5,251 nt of DNA from Anaerolineae bacterium (GCA_020848855.1 JADLHH010000531.1:1-5251), one strand, 5' to 3'; positions 1 through 5,179 are shown, counted from the first letter of the stretch. Numbers and translations: made by a program. The notes: generated from the sequence alone by a model not told the origin.

Positions 1-215
1 ATATCGAGCCGGCTCAGGGCAGCCCAGTCGTGGTTGCCCGCCAAACACAGGTGCGGCATCGAACGCAGCAGTTCGACACATTCGTTGGGGTCTGGTCCAT
101 AGCCGACAACATCGCCCAGGCACCAGACATATTCCCATTCGTTTTTTGCGTCAGCGAGCACAGTTTCAAATGCAGTTAAGTTGGCGTGGATATCAGAGAT
201 GACAAGAATACGCAT
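1..215 (-). CDS. Metallophosphoesterase, N-terminal part (runs off the left edge)
   Basis: Only the first 71 residues are visible; the stop lies outside the window. The calcineurin-like phosphoesterase motifs appear in order: SDIHAN (D8, H10) for the first metal, LGDVVGYGPDP (D35) for the bridging metal ligand, and GNHD (N61, H62, D63). Together they define the N-terminal half of a dinuclear metal site. The GYGPDPNE wording is typical of the small cytosolic YfcE/PrpE-like group of about 240 residues, which hydrolyse phosphoesters; the substrate cannot be told here. The ATG at 215 puts residue 1 directly before the first beta strand (RILVISD). Only a weak CAGG lies upstream as a ribosome site. 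The gene diverges from the lipoprotein gene at 291 and has a candidate extended -10 promoter at 258-266. Family assignment is secure; the role is not. Confidence 0.93.
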   Translation of the reverse strand, partial: MRILVISDIHANLTAFETVLADAKNEWEYVWCLGDVVGYGPDPNECVELLRSMPHLCLAGNHDWAALSRLD

Positions 216-257
216 ACGTGCGAACCTGGCAAAGCAAAATCGGACAAAGATACCTGC

Positions 258-266
258 ATGATACCA
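258..266 (-). promoter_or_regulatory. Candidate extended -10 promoter for the metallophosphoesterase
   Basis: Read on the minus strand this is TGG-TATCAT, an extended -10 (TGn) followed by a hexamer matching TATAAT at five of six positions. No good -35 lies 17 bases upstream, which an extended -10 can tolerate. The predicted start near 251 gives a leader of about 36 bases. This is pattern matching only. The same bases contain an ATG in the plus-strand lipoprotein frame, considered and not used as that gene's start. Confidence 0.35.
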
Positions 267-290
267 CGCTTTACCGGCACCAGCGAGTTA

Positions 291-800
291 ATGAACACGG
301 ATAGGTGGCGAGTCGTTTGCCTCCTGCTCGTGGTGGCGTTTGCCTTGAGCGCCTGCGCGATGCCAGCGGACACGCCGACTGAAGTTCCGATGCCCCCGAC
401 GCCAACACCCCTGCCCTGGACGGACGCCAGCGCTGTGATGAACGGGTTGTGCTTCGAATCGGTCGCCGATGCCGCCGAGCAGTTGTTCGTCATTCGCAGC
501 GCCGACGAACTGACCCGCTTCTACGATCTGGCGGACGAAAGCGAGTTGTGCCGCCACCCGGTACAGCGCGCCGATTTCGATTTTTCGGGCGGACGCATCC
601 TCGCGGGAACATGGAGCCGCGCATTCGGCTGCACCGCGCGCCACGAAATTGTCTCCGTCGAGCGCGACGATGCCGCGCAGACGCTGGCGATCACACTGCG
701 GCTGGTGGTCGATGCCAACTGCAATTACGAGCTGGTGCGCCCGTTCTGGATCGCGCTGGATGGCGTCGCCGATTACGACATACGGGTGACGGTACAGTAG
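291..800 (+). CDS. Lipoprotein of unknown function with four-cysteine outer domain
   Basis: The 169-residue product starts with a charged stretch (MNTDRWR), a hydrophobic core (residues 8-19) and a lipobox, L19-S-A-C22. It should be cleaved before C22, lipid-modified and held on the outer face of the membrane. A Pro/Thr linker (about 25-42) leads to a domain of about 125 residues with four cysteines (C54, C87, C114, C144) that could form two disulfides. The segment SGGRILAGTWSRAFGC (99-114) followed by alternating beta-strand residues faintly recalls the PrcB-type C-terminal fold; I cannot confirm this and assign no function. The frame is open upstream to 186 (ATG codons at 186 and 258), but the start at 291 is preferred because it places the signal peptide at the N terminus. 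The stop TAG is one base before the GTG of the next gene, so the two are probably co-transcribed and perhaps translationally linked. Confidence 0.82.
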   Translation: MNTDRWRVVCLLLVVAFALSACAMPADTPTEVPMPPTPTPLPWTDASAVMNGLCFESVADAAEQLFVIRSADELTRFYDLADESELCRHPVQRADFDFSGGRILAGTWSRAFGCTARHEIVSVERDDAAQTLAITLRLVVDANCNYELVRPFWIALDGVADYDIRVTVQ

Positions 801-801
801 C

Positions 802-1848
802 GTGCCCCTGCGAGCACTGGTCAACGGCGTCGAAGTCATCGCCCCAGCGCTCAGCGACGCAGAATGGGAAGCGCTGCGCGCGGCGGGCGGGCAGGTGATC
901 CTGCCATGCTGCGGCGGCGAAGGCTATCTGCGGCGCAGCCCGATGGGAACCGCCCATTTCGCCCACAAACGCGGCGCGGGCTGCGAAGTCGAAGCGGGTG
1001 AGACGATCCATCACCTGAAGGCAAAAGCCGACATCGTGGTCGCCTGCCGGCACGCCGGCTATACCGCGCTGACCGAAGTCGCCGGCGACGACTGGCGCGC
1101 CGACGTGCTCGCCGAGCACGGATCGGTACGCATCGCGTTCGAGGTGCAGTGGAGCTTCCTTCGGCTGGAAGACGCCAGCTTTCGGCAGGAGCGCTACGCC
1201 CGCGACGGCGTGCGCGGCTGCTGGTTCTTCCGCAACCCGCCGCCCCAGTTGATGCGCGGCGATAGGGTGCTCGCTCAGCAGGATTTGCCGATCTTCCACC
1301 TGTATTCCAACGCCGATCACTCGTTTTCGCTGATGGTCAACGGGCGGCTGCGCAGCCTGGGTGAAGTCGTCGAGGCGCTGCTCGGCGGGAAAATCCGCTT
1401 CTGCGAAACGGCACAGGCAGCCGACGAACAGGTTTTGGAGATCGTGCCGTTCACGGTGCGGTGTCCGTCGTGCGGCAGACCCACCCACGTCTACCGCGTC
1501 GAGCCGGTGCTGGCGGCGCACTGCGGGCGAACGTTCCGAACGCACCCGCTCGAATTCCGGCGCGAAGTATTGGCGGCGGTGCGCGCGCTGGCGCGGGAAC
1601 AGCCGCACCTGAATTTCGGCAGCCCGCAGGAGCGCATCACCAGTGCCGGTAAGAAGGAACTGCTGTTCGGCTGCGCCCACTGCGGCACGGCGATCCCGCC
1701 GGAGCATATCGAGATGGCGCTGTACGGCACGCAGCGGCTGGCGACCGCCGAGCGCTACCCGGTGACGGTGCAGCTTGCCCGCCCGATGGCGGCGCGCGCC
1801 GCCCACTGGTGCTTCCCGGACGATGGGGTCTTCTGCTGCGAGAAATGA
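802..1848 (+). CDS. CoiA-like protein: PD-(D/E)xK nuclease domain plus C-terminal cysteine-pair region
   Basis: The 348-residue protein matches the competence CoiA-like pattern. It has an N-terminal cysteine/HFAH region (C36, C37, H52-H55, C61), then ETIHHLKAK (E67, H70, H71, K73), RADVL (D101) and IAFEVQWS (E114, Q116), then RQERYARDGVRGCWF (128-142). E67, D101, E114 and Q116 fit the D...ExQ variant of the PD-(D/E)xK nuclease core, so DNA cleavage or processing is likely, in the cytosol. After residue 210 come CPSC (C221, C224), H240-C241, CAHC (C291, C294) and C337, C345, C346. The two CxxC pairs could build a split zinc ribbon. The start is GTG, one base after the lipoprotein stop, with only a weak GGGTGA 12 bases upstream; the beta-strand start PLRALVNGVEV supports it. 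No other competence genes are visible, so a role in DNA uptake is only inherited from the family name. Defence, repair or another nucleic-acid role is equally open. Confidence 0.8.
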   Translation: MPLRALVNGVEVIAPALSDAEWEALRAAGGQVILPCCGGEGYLRRSPMGTAHFAHKRGAGCEVEAGETIHHLKAKADIVVACRHAGYTALTEVAGDDWRADVLAEHGSVRIAFEVQWSFLRLEDASFRQERYARDGVRGCWFFRNPPPQLMRGDRVLAQQDLPIFHLYSNADHSFSLMVNGRLRSLGEVVEALLGGKIRFCETAQAADEQVLEIVPFTVRCPSCGRPTHVYRVEPVLAAHCGRTFRTHPLEFRREVLAAVRALAREQPHLNFGSPQERITSAGKKELLFGCAHCGTAIPPEHIEMALYGTQRLATAERYPVTVQLARPMAARAAHWCFPDDGVFCCEK

Positions 1849-1858
1849 TCATCAGCGA

Positions 1859-1887
1859 TTGACACTTTCGCATTATTTTGCTAGCGT
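1859..1887 (+). promoter_or_regulatory. Sigma-70-type promoter with extended -10 for the RHH-VOC operon
   Basis: A perfect -35 (TTGACA, 1859-1864) is followed by a 17-base spacer and TAGCGT (1882-1887), which keeps the most conserved T, A and final T of a -10. TGC directly before it supplies an extended -10 (1879-1881). The spacer is AT-rich against GC-rich surroundings. Counting the last -10 base as -7 places +1 at 1894, the A of the downstream ATG, which predicts a leaderless transcript. GCTAGC (1880-1885), a perfect 6-base palindrome, overlaps the -10 and could be a repressor site; that part is speculation. Confidence 0.6.
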
Positions 1888-1893
1888 CCTGGC

Positions 1894-2076
1894 ATGGATG
1901 AGAAGAAACAGCAGTTCAACGTCTATCTGCCGCCCCACCTGATCCGCGCGATCAAGCACGCGGCAATCGACCGCGATCAATCGCTGTCCGACTTTGTCGA
2001 AGCGGCGCTGCGGCGCTACCTCGACCAGCTTGCCGAACCCCGTCAGAATGAATCACACGAGGAGCGACACCCATGA
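1894..2076 (+). CDS. Small ribbon-helix-helix (CopG/Arc-type) DNA-binding protein
   Basis: The 60-residue product has the layout of a ribbon-helix-helix regulator. A beta strand QFNVYLP (7-13, alternating F8, V10, L12) would pair in the dimer to read the major groove. Helix A (about 14-27, [14 protein letters not shown]) and helix B (about 31-46, [16 protein letters not shown]) follow, joined by DQS. Such proteins bind short palindromic operators as dimers and often repress their own operon. The C-terminal tail ([11 protein letters not shown]) is charged and probably disordered. There is no Shine-Dalgarno before the ATG, which coincides with the predicted transcription start of the promoter at 1859-1887. 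The stop overlaps the VOC gene start (ATGA, 2073-2076), so the two are co-transcribed and translationally coupled. RHH proteins often act as antitoxins, but the partner here is not a toxin type I recognise, so a local regulator is more likely. Confidence 0.87.
   Translation: MDEKKQQFNVYLPPHLIRAIKHAAIDRDQSLSDFVEAALRRYLDQLAEPRQNESHEERHP
2059..2064 (+). promoter_or_regulatory. Strong ribosome binding site for the VOC gene
   Basis: GAGGAG sits eight bases before the ATG at 2073, inside the end of the upstream RHH gene. It is the clearest Shine-Dalgarno in the window and fixes the VOC start. It contrasts with the RHH gene itself, which has none. Confidence 0.8.
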
Positions 2077-2420
2077 AGCTGATGCCAGTTGTTTATGTCA
2101 CGAATATGGAACGGTCAGCCGCGTTTTACCGCGCTTTTTGCGATGGGGTTCGCTCGCAGAGCGGCATATGGACGGAGTTCAGCATCGGCGATGCCAGCCT
2201 CGCCCTGCATCACGTCGAGTCGCTGCCCGCCGAAAGCCGCGTTGGGCTGGCGTTCGTCACGGCAGCGCCGCTGGAGCAGGTCGTCAGCTACCTGAGCGCG
2301 CAAGGCGTCACGCCCGAAAACGCCATCACCGACGAATCATTTGGACGCTCGATCCTCGTCCGCGACCCCGACGGTTTGCTGATCCAGATCAACGAACACG
2401 ACCCCGACCTGTACGGGTGA
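2073..2420 (+). CDS. Single-domain VOC-superfamily protein (glyoxalase/bleomycin-resistance fold)
   Basis: The 115-residue protein has the paired beta-alpha-beta-beta-beta modules of the vicinal-oxygen-chelate fold. The first module is [18 protein letters not shown] (3-20) to SLALHHV (42-48); the second is GLAFVTA (58-64), the [12 protein letters not shown] helix, then [16 protein letters not shown] (93-108). The VRDPDG turn and terminal Q-I-N-E108 are hallmark family features. Possible metal ligands are H46 or H47 and E108, but the usual first-strand ligand position (around 5-8, PVVY) lacks His or Glu. It is therefore less likely to be a true glyoxalase I and closer to small dimeric binding proteins such as bleomycin- or fosfomycin-type resistance proteins. 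Ligand unknown. It is coupled to the RHH gene by a 4-base overlap, with GAGGAG eight bases upstream. The gene ends just before a strong hairpin at 2436-2455. Confidence 0.88.
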   Translation: MKLMPVVYVTNMERSAAFYRAFCDGVRSQSGIWTEFSIGDASLALHHVESLPAESRVGLAFVTAAPLEQVVSYLSAQGVTPENAITDESFGRSILVRDPDGLLIQINEHDPDLYG

Positions 2421-2435
2421 TCCTCGCCAACCAAA

Positions 2436-2455
2436 AGGCGCGGGCGACCGCGCCT
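2436..2455. terminator. Bidirectional hairpin terminator between convergent genes
   Basis: AGGCGCGG and CCGCGCCT form a perfect 8-bp stem around a GCGA loop. It lies between the VOC stop (2420) and the cytochrome stop (2478), which face each other. On the minus strand the stem is followed by TTTTGGTT (counting the last stem base), a fair U-tract, so it should work best for the cytochrome transcript. On the plus strand the tail is a weaker TCTATCGATTT. Confidence 0.65.
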
Positions 2456-2477
2456 CTATCGATTTCCGGTTGTGCCG

Positions 2478-2957
2478 CTAGAGGGTCATCAGGAATGCCG
2501 CCAGATCGGCAACGTCCTGATCGCTGTACTGCTCGCCAAAGATCGTCGGCATAATCGGGTTATAACCCGACACAACGTAGTGCGCCGGATGCCGGATGCT
2601 GTCTTCGATGTACTCCGGCGCGGTGAAGCCTTCGACGCGCGTCGCGCCGCGCTCGCTGATGCCTTTCAGCCCCGGTCCGATGGCGAACATAGTACCGCGC
2701 CCAGCGACAACCGGGCTGTGGCAGGTGATGCACGGCGGCGCGCCATCCAGCCCATGCCGGAAGATATCGTCACCGCGCACCGGGTCGCCCACAAGCGCCG
2801 CTTCAGTCGCTTCGGCGGTGGGTTCTTCGGTCAGAGCAGCTACCGTCGTGCCGGCAGGAGTCGGCGTCGGTTGGTTCGACGCGGCGGTATTGCCGACCAC
2901 TACGAGCAGCATAAGGGCGCAGAAAGAAATCATCAGCGCCAGGAATCTGGTCAGCAT
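2478..2957 (-). CDS. Membrane-anchored or secreted monohaem cytochrome c
   Basis: The 159-residue protein starts with a hydrophobic segment (residues 4-22), either a signal anchor or a signal peptide cut near 25-27. A Thr/Pro/Ala-rich linker (28-55) leads to a compact class I cytochrome c domain (about 57-159). The haem motif is C76-I-T-C79-H80, so H80 is the proximal ligand. M136 in NPIMPTIF is the likely distal ligand, followed by the usual final helix YSDQDVADLAAFL (144-156). It should carry single electrons on the outer face of the cytoplasmic membrane; its partner is not encoded nearby. The ATG at 2957 has GGAGA (minus strand, 2964-2968) six bases upstream, a good ribosome site. The gene ends facing the VOC gene, with the shared hairpin at 2436-2455. 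Three overlapping dyads sit 40-80 bases upstream and may be its control region. Confidence 0.93.
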   Translation of the reverse strand: MLTRFLALMISFCALMLLVVVGNTAASNQPTPTPAGTTVAALTEEPTAEATEAALVGDPVRGDDIFRHGLDGAPPCITCHSPVVAGRGTMFAIGPGLKGISERGATRVEGFTAPEYIEDSIRHPAHYVVSGYNPIMPTIFGEQYSDQDVADLAAFLMTL

Positions 2958-2996
2958 GATGGGTCTCCGATGAAATTGAATGTCTATTCGATGTAA

Positions 2997-3037
2997 GGAC
3001 TAATTTAAGTCCACTTTGAAGTGATGAACCCAGTCAC
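2997..3037. promoter_or_regulatory. Cluster of dyads upstream of the cytochrome c gene
   Basis: Three short symmetric elements are packed together: GGACT-N6-AGTCC (2997-3012), CACTT-TG-AAGTG (3012-3023) and GTGA-N9-TCAC (3021-3037). They fill the AT-rich gap between the dehydratase stop and the cytochrome start. As RNA hairpins they are too weak, or have too small a loop, to be convincing terminators, so operator sites for a dimeric regulator are the likelier reading. I could not identify a convincing -35/-10 pair here. Confidence 0.35.
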
Positions 3038-3041
3038 ATGG

Positions 3042-4049
3042 CTAGTTTTCGGCACGATCCTTCGGTGGAATCGACTGCTTCTTGAGCGCCGCATCATAAT
3101 AATCTTCCCAGACGGCATCCACCGCCGCGTTGCCCCCGCAGACCAGCGCAACCGGAAGCCGAAAAACGCTCACGTCCACCTTCGACAGCGCCGCGATCAC
3201 CGCCGCGCCCGCCGGTTCCACCAGTTGGTTGTAGTGCAGCCACAGCCAGCGCATCCCCTCGATCATCGCGGCATCGTCGACCAGCACGATCTGATCGACG
3301 TAGCGCTGCGCCAGCGCCAGCGTGCGCGCGCTGGCGCAGCGCGGAGCAAGCGTATCGGCGACCGTGCGCACTTCCGCCAGCGGCTCGACATGCCCCATCT
3401 CAACGCTGTGCTGCATCGATGGCGCGCCAACCGGCTCGACGCCGATGATACGCACGTCCGGCTTAATCTGTTTGATCGCCGCCGCCATCCCGCCGATCAA
3501 GCCGCCGCCGCCAATCGCGATCAGCACGCAGTCAAGTTCGGGCAGATCGCCCAGCAGTTCCAGCCCAAGCGTTCCCTGTCCCGCCAGCGTGGTTTCGGCG
3601 TCGAACGGATGAACGTAAGTCATCCCCTCGGCGGCAGCGTATTCGACCGCCCGCGCGTGGGCGTCGTCCCAGGCGACGCCGTGCTGGATCACCTGCGCGT
3701 GCCAGACCTTGATCCGTGCTACGCGGTCGCGGCTGGCGGTTGCCGGGAGAAAGATGACCGCCGGGATGCCCAGCCGGTGCGCGCCATACGCCAGCGCCAC
3801 GCCATGATTCCCGCCCGACGCCGCGACCACGCCCTTTTTGCGCGCCGCGTCGTCCAGTTGCAGCAGCGTGTTGAACACCCCGCGCGGCTTGAACGAGCCG
3901 ACGACCTGCATGTTTTCCAGCTTCAGCCGCAGGTGCGACGGCAGACTCGCCGTCAGCGGCGGCAGCGGAGCCAGCGGCGTGTGGCGAATGTAGGGATGGA
4001 TGCGCTCGCGCGCCTGTTGAATCGTGTCGAGCGGCAGATCGTAAGACAT
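3042..4049 (-). CDS. PLP-dependent threonine/serine dehydratase, short form without ACT domain
   Basis: The 335-residue protein is a fold-type II PLP enzyme. Visible in order are SFKPRG with the Schiff-base lysine K54, SGGNHG (78-83) that holds the carboxylate, the phosphate-binding loop GGGG (180-183, then LIGG), EPAG (278-281) and C304-GGN near the PLP ring nitrogen. The family deaminates L-threonine or L-serine to 2-oxobutyrate or pyruvate and ammonia; serine racemase and hydroxyaspartate dehydratase relatives share this core. The C terminus lacks the ACT domain of biosynthetic IlvA, so isoleucine feedback is not expected and a TdcB-like catabolic role is more likely. At the metal site known in serine racemase I see E205, A209 and S211, where the third position is usually acidic. 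The start at 4049 is chosen because AGAGGAAG lies eight bases upstream; GTG at 4097 and ATG at 4088 are open alternatives. No amino-acid genes adjoin it. Confidence 0.93.
   Translation of the reverse strand: MSYDLPLDTIQQARERIHPYIRHTPLAPLPPLTASLPSHLRLKLENMQVVGSFKPRGVFNTLLQLDDAARKKGVVAASGGNHGVALAYGAHRLGIPAVIFLPATASRDRVARIKVWHAQVIQHGVAWDDAHARAVEYAAAEGMTYVHPFDAETTLAGQGTLGLELLGDLPELDCVLIAIGGGGLIGGMAAAIKQIKPDVRIIGVEPVGAPSMQHSVEMGHVEPLAEVRTVADTLAPRCASARTLALAQRYVDQIVLVDDAAMIEGMRWLWLHYNQLVEPAGAAVIAALSKVDVSVFRLPVALVCGGNAAVDAVWEDYYDAALKKQSIPPKDRAEN
3303..3342. repeat. Perfect 14-bp inverted repeat inside the dehydratase gene
   Basis: GCGCTGCGCCAGCG (3303-3316) is the exact reverse complement of 3329-3342, with a 12-base loop. 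It lies in codons for RCASARTLALAQR of the dehydratase. It is the longest perfect stem I found in the window, exceeding the terminator. It may be a by-product of GC-rich Ala/Arg/Leu codons. Confidence 0.7.
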
Positions 4050-4057
4050 GACCCGTT

Positions 4058-4065
4058 CTTCCTCT
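4058..4065 (-). promoter_or_regulatory. Ribosome binding site that fixes the dehydratase start at 4049
   Basis: On the minus strand this reads AGAGGAAG, eight bases before the ATG at 4049. No comparable site precedes the upstream GTG at 4097 or ATG at 4088, so the shorter protein is preferred. Confidence 0.7.
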
Positions 4066-4086
4066 GTGCGCAGTAAACCGTGCGTC

Positions 4087-4092
4087 ATTTTA
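4087..4092 (-). promoter_or_regulatory. Candidate -10 box for the dehydratase
   Basis: Minus-strand TAAAAT matches the -10 consensus at five of six positions and is an AT island in GC-rich DNA. The -35 region 17 bases upstream is poor. The predicted start near 4080 gives a leader of about 31 bases containing the ribosome site at 4058-4065, which agrees with the start at 4049 and would exclude the GTG at 4097. Confidence 0.3.
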
Positions 4093-4157
4093 TTCACGCC
4101 GCAAACAACAGCGGGTGCGGCTGGGAGACTATGCTTGCTTATGAGTGTATTACAGGA

Positions 4158-4180
4158 TAGGCATCAGCGCGATACGCCTA
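4158..4180 (-). terminator. Weak hairpin over the YitT-family stop codon
   Basis: On the minus strand TAGGCGT and ATGCCTA can pair over seven bases (one G-U) around a 9-base loop, including the TAG stop. No U-tract follows (TCCTGTAATAC), so termination here is doubtful; mRNA end protection is another possibility. I see no better terminator between the YitT-family gene and the dehydratase. Confidence 0.2.
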
Positions 4181-5050
4181 TTCGCGTCGCAGCTCCCTGA
4201 AGCCTTCGCCGTATGCCGCGTGCCCCTGCCCGATCACCAGAAAGGCGTTCGGGTCAACCATCCGCACGATCCGGCGCACCCTGTTGACCTCGGATCGCCC
4301 AATCGTCACGTACAGAACGGTATGCGGCTGCTCGGTGAACATGCCCTTCGCTTCCCAGGCGGTCACGCCGCGATGCAGGTCGAGCAAAATCCGGTCGGAA
4401 ACTTCGTGGGGATGGTCGGTGATGATCACGGCGGTGCGCACGACGCTCGGTCCTTCCAGCACGTAATCCGCCGTCGCGCCGCCGACGAATAGCGCGACCA
4501 TGGCGTACAGCGTCGCTTCCCAGCCGAACACCAGCCCCGCCAGCAGCACGACCGCGCCGTCGGTGTAGAGCGTGCTGCTGCTCAACGGGATGCCGTAACG
4601 CCGCAGCAGGATACGCCCCAGCGTCGACGTGCCGCCCATCGTGCCGCCGCCGCGCAGCACCAGCCCCGTGCCGATTCCGCCGATAATCCCGCCGAAGACG
4701 GCGTTCAGGAAACGGTCGTCACTGACGATGGAGAAGTACGGCGTCAGAAAATCGATCAGCAGCGAGTACAGCACGACCGCAAAGACCGTCGCCGCGACCA
4801 CACGCCAGCCGCCGAGCATCCGATAGGCGAAAAGCTGGATCGGGATATTGCCGAGCAGGATCACCAAGCCGATTGGCGATCCGATCAGGCTGTTGAGGAT
4901 GATGGCGATGCCGGAGATACCGCCGGGCGCAATGTCGAACGGCGCCTGAAAGACGATCACGGCAATGGCGGAAATCACCGCGCCGAGCGTGAGCAGCACG
5001 ATCTGCCAGCCGACGCGGACAGCCGAGGCGAAGCGGGGGTTGGCGCTCAT
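4178..5050 (-). CDS. YitT-family integral membrane protein (DUF161 plus DUF2179)
   Basis: The 290-residue protein has an N-terminal membrane region and a cytosolic C-terminal domain. Hydrophobic segments lie at about 14-34, 43-57, 60-78, 83-102, 115-133, and a pair at 164-197. Family-typical glycine motifs are FDIAPGGISGIA (38-49) and GGGTMGGTSTLGRILLRRYG (134-153). Residues 204-285 match the DUF2179 pattern: HRGVTAWEAKGMFTE (226-240), TVLYVTIGRSEVNRVRRIV (244-262) and DPNAFLVI (266-273). Length and order are those of a complete YitT protein. The biochemical role of the family is not settled; a transport function is often suspected but not shown here. The ATG at 5050 has AAGGGA seven bases upstream (5058-5063). 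It is transcribed from the non-coding 5051-5251 region toward the dehydratase, with 128 bases between them, so co-transcription is possible but not required. Confidence 0.94.
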   Translation of the reverse strand: MSANPRFASAVRVGWQIVLLTLGAVISAIAVIVFQAPFDIAPGGISGIAIILNSLIGSPIGLVILLGNIPIQLFAYRMLGGWRVVAATVFAVVLYSLLIDFLTPYFSIVSDDRFLNAVFGGIIGGIGTGLVLRGGGTMGGTSTLGRILLRRYGIPLSSSTLYTDGAVVLLAGLVFGWEATLYAMVALFVGGATADYVLEGPSVVRTAVIITDHPHEVSDRILLDLHRGVTAWEAKGMFTEQPHTVLYVTIGRSEVNRVRRIVRMVDPNAFLVIGQGHAAYGEGFRELRRE

Positions 5051-5142
5051 GTGGGCATCCCTTCTACGCGACCTGCTCGATATTACCCGGCGGAAGGCAA
5101 ATCAACCACAGAGATCGCAGAGGGCGCCAGGGTCATCGCATC

Positions 5143-5172
5143 AAAATAGCCATTTAGGTCAAAAAAGGTCAT
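5143..5172 (-). promoter_or_regulatory. Possible promoter and GGTCA direct repeats upstream of the YitT-family gene
   Basis: AGGTCA occurs twice with starts exactly 10 bases apart (5156-5161 and 5166-5171), i.e. on one face of the helix. GGTCA occurs again at 5131-5135. On the minus strand ATGACC (5167-5172) and TATTTT (5143-5148), 18 bases apart, make a mediocre -35/-10 pair, with a leader of about 86 bases. The direct repeat would overlap this promoter, as an operator would. Both readings are tentative. Confidence 0.25.
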
Positions 5173-5179
5173 AGGTGTT

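Noticed and set aside
186..290. Upstream ATG codons (186 and 258) for the lipoprotein
   Set aside because: They would bury the signal peptide behind 11 to 35 polar residues and overlap the divergent gene or its promoter. The ATG at 291 gives a normal lipoprotein signal.
691..1806. A 371-codon open frame antisense to the CoiA-like gene
   Set aside because: Its translation is rich in Arg, His and Ala with no recognisable motif, while the plus-strand frame has clear nuclease motifs. Long antisense frames are expected in GC-rich coding DNA.
1894..2420. Type II toxin-antitoxin pair
   Set aside because: The RHH protein would suit an antitoxin, but the partner is a VOC-fold protein and not a known toxin family.
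2472..2996. A plus-strand open frame of 174 codons over the cytochrome gene
   Set aside because: It is a shadow of the cytochrome c gene, which has a CITCH haem motif and a signal segment on the minus strand.
3021..4076. A 351-codon plus-strand open frame opposite the dehydratase
   Set aside because: The product is Arg/His/Gln-rich and motif-free. The minus strand encodes an unmistakable PLP enzyme.
4050..4097. N-terminal extension of the dehydratase from GTG at 4097
   Set aside because: The 16 extra residues do not resemble the family, no ribosome site precedes the GTG, and a candidate -10 lies inside the extension. The ATG at 4049 has AGAGGAAG in the right place.
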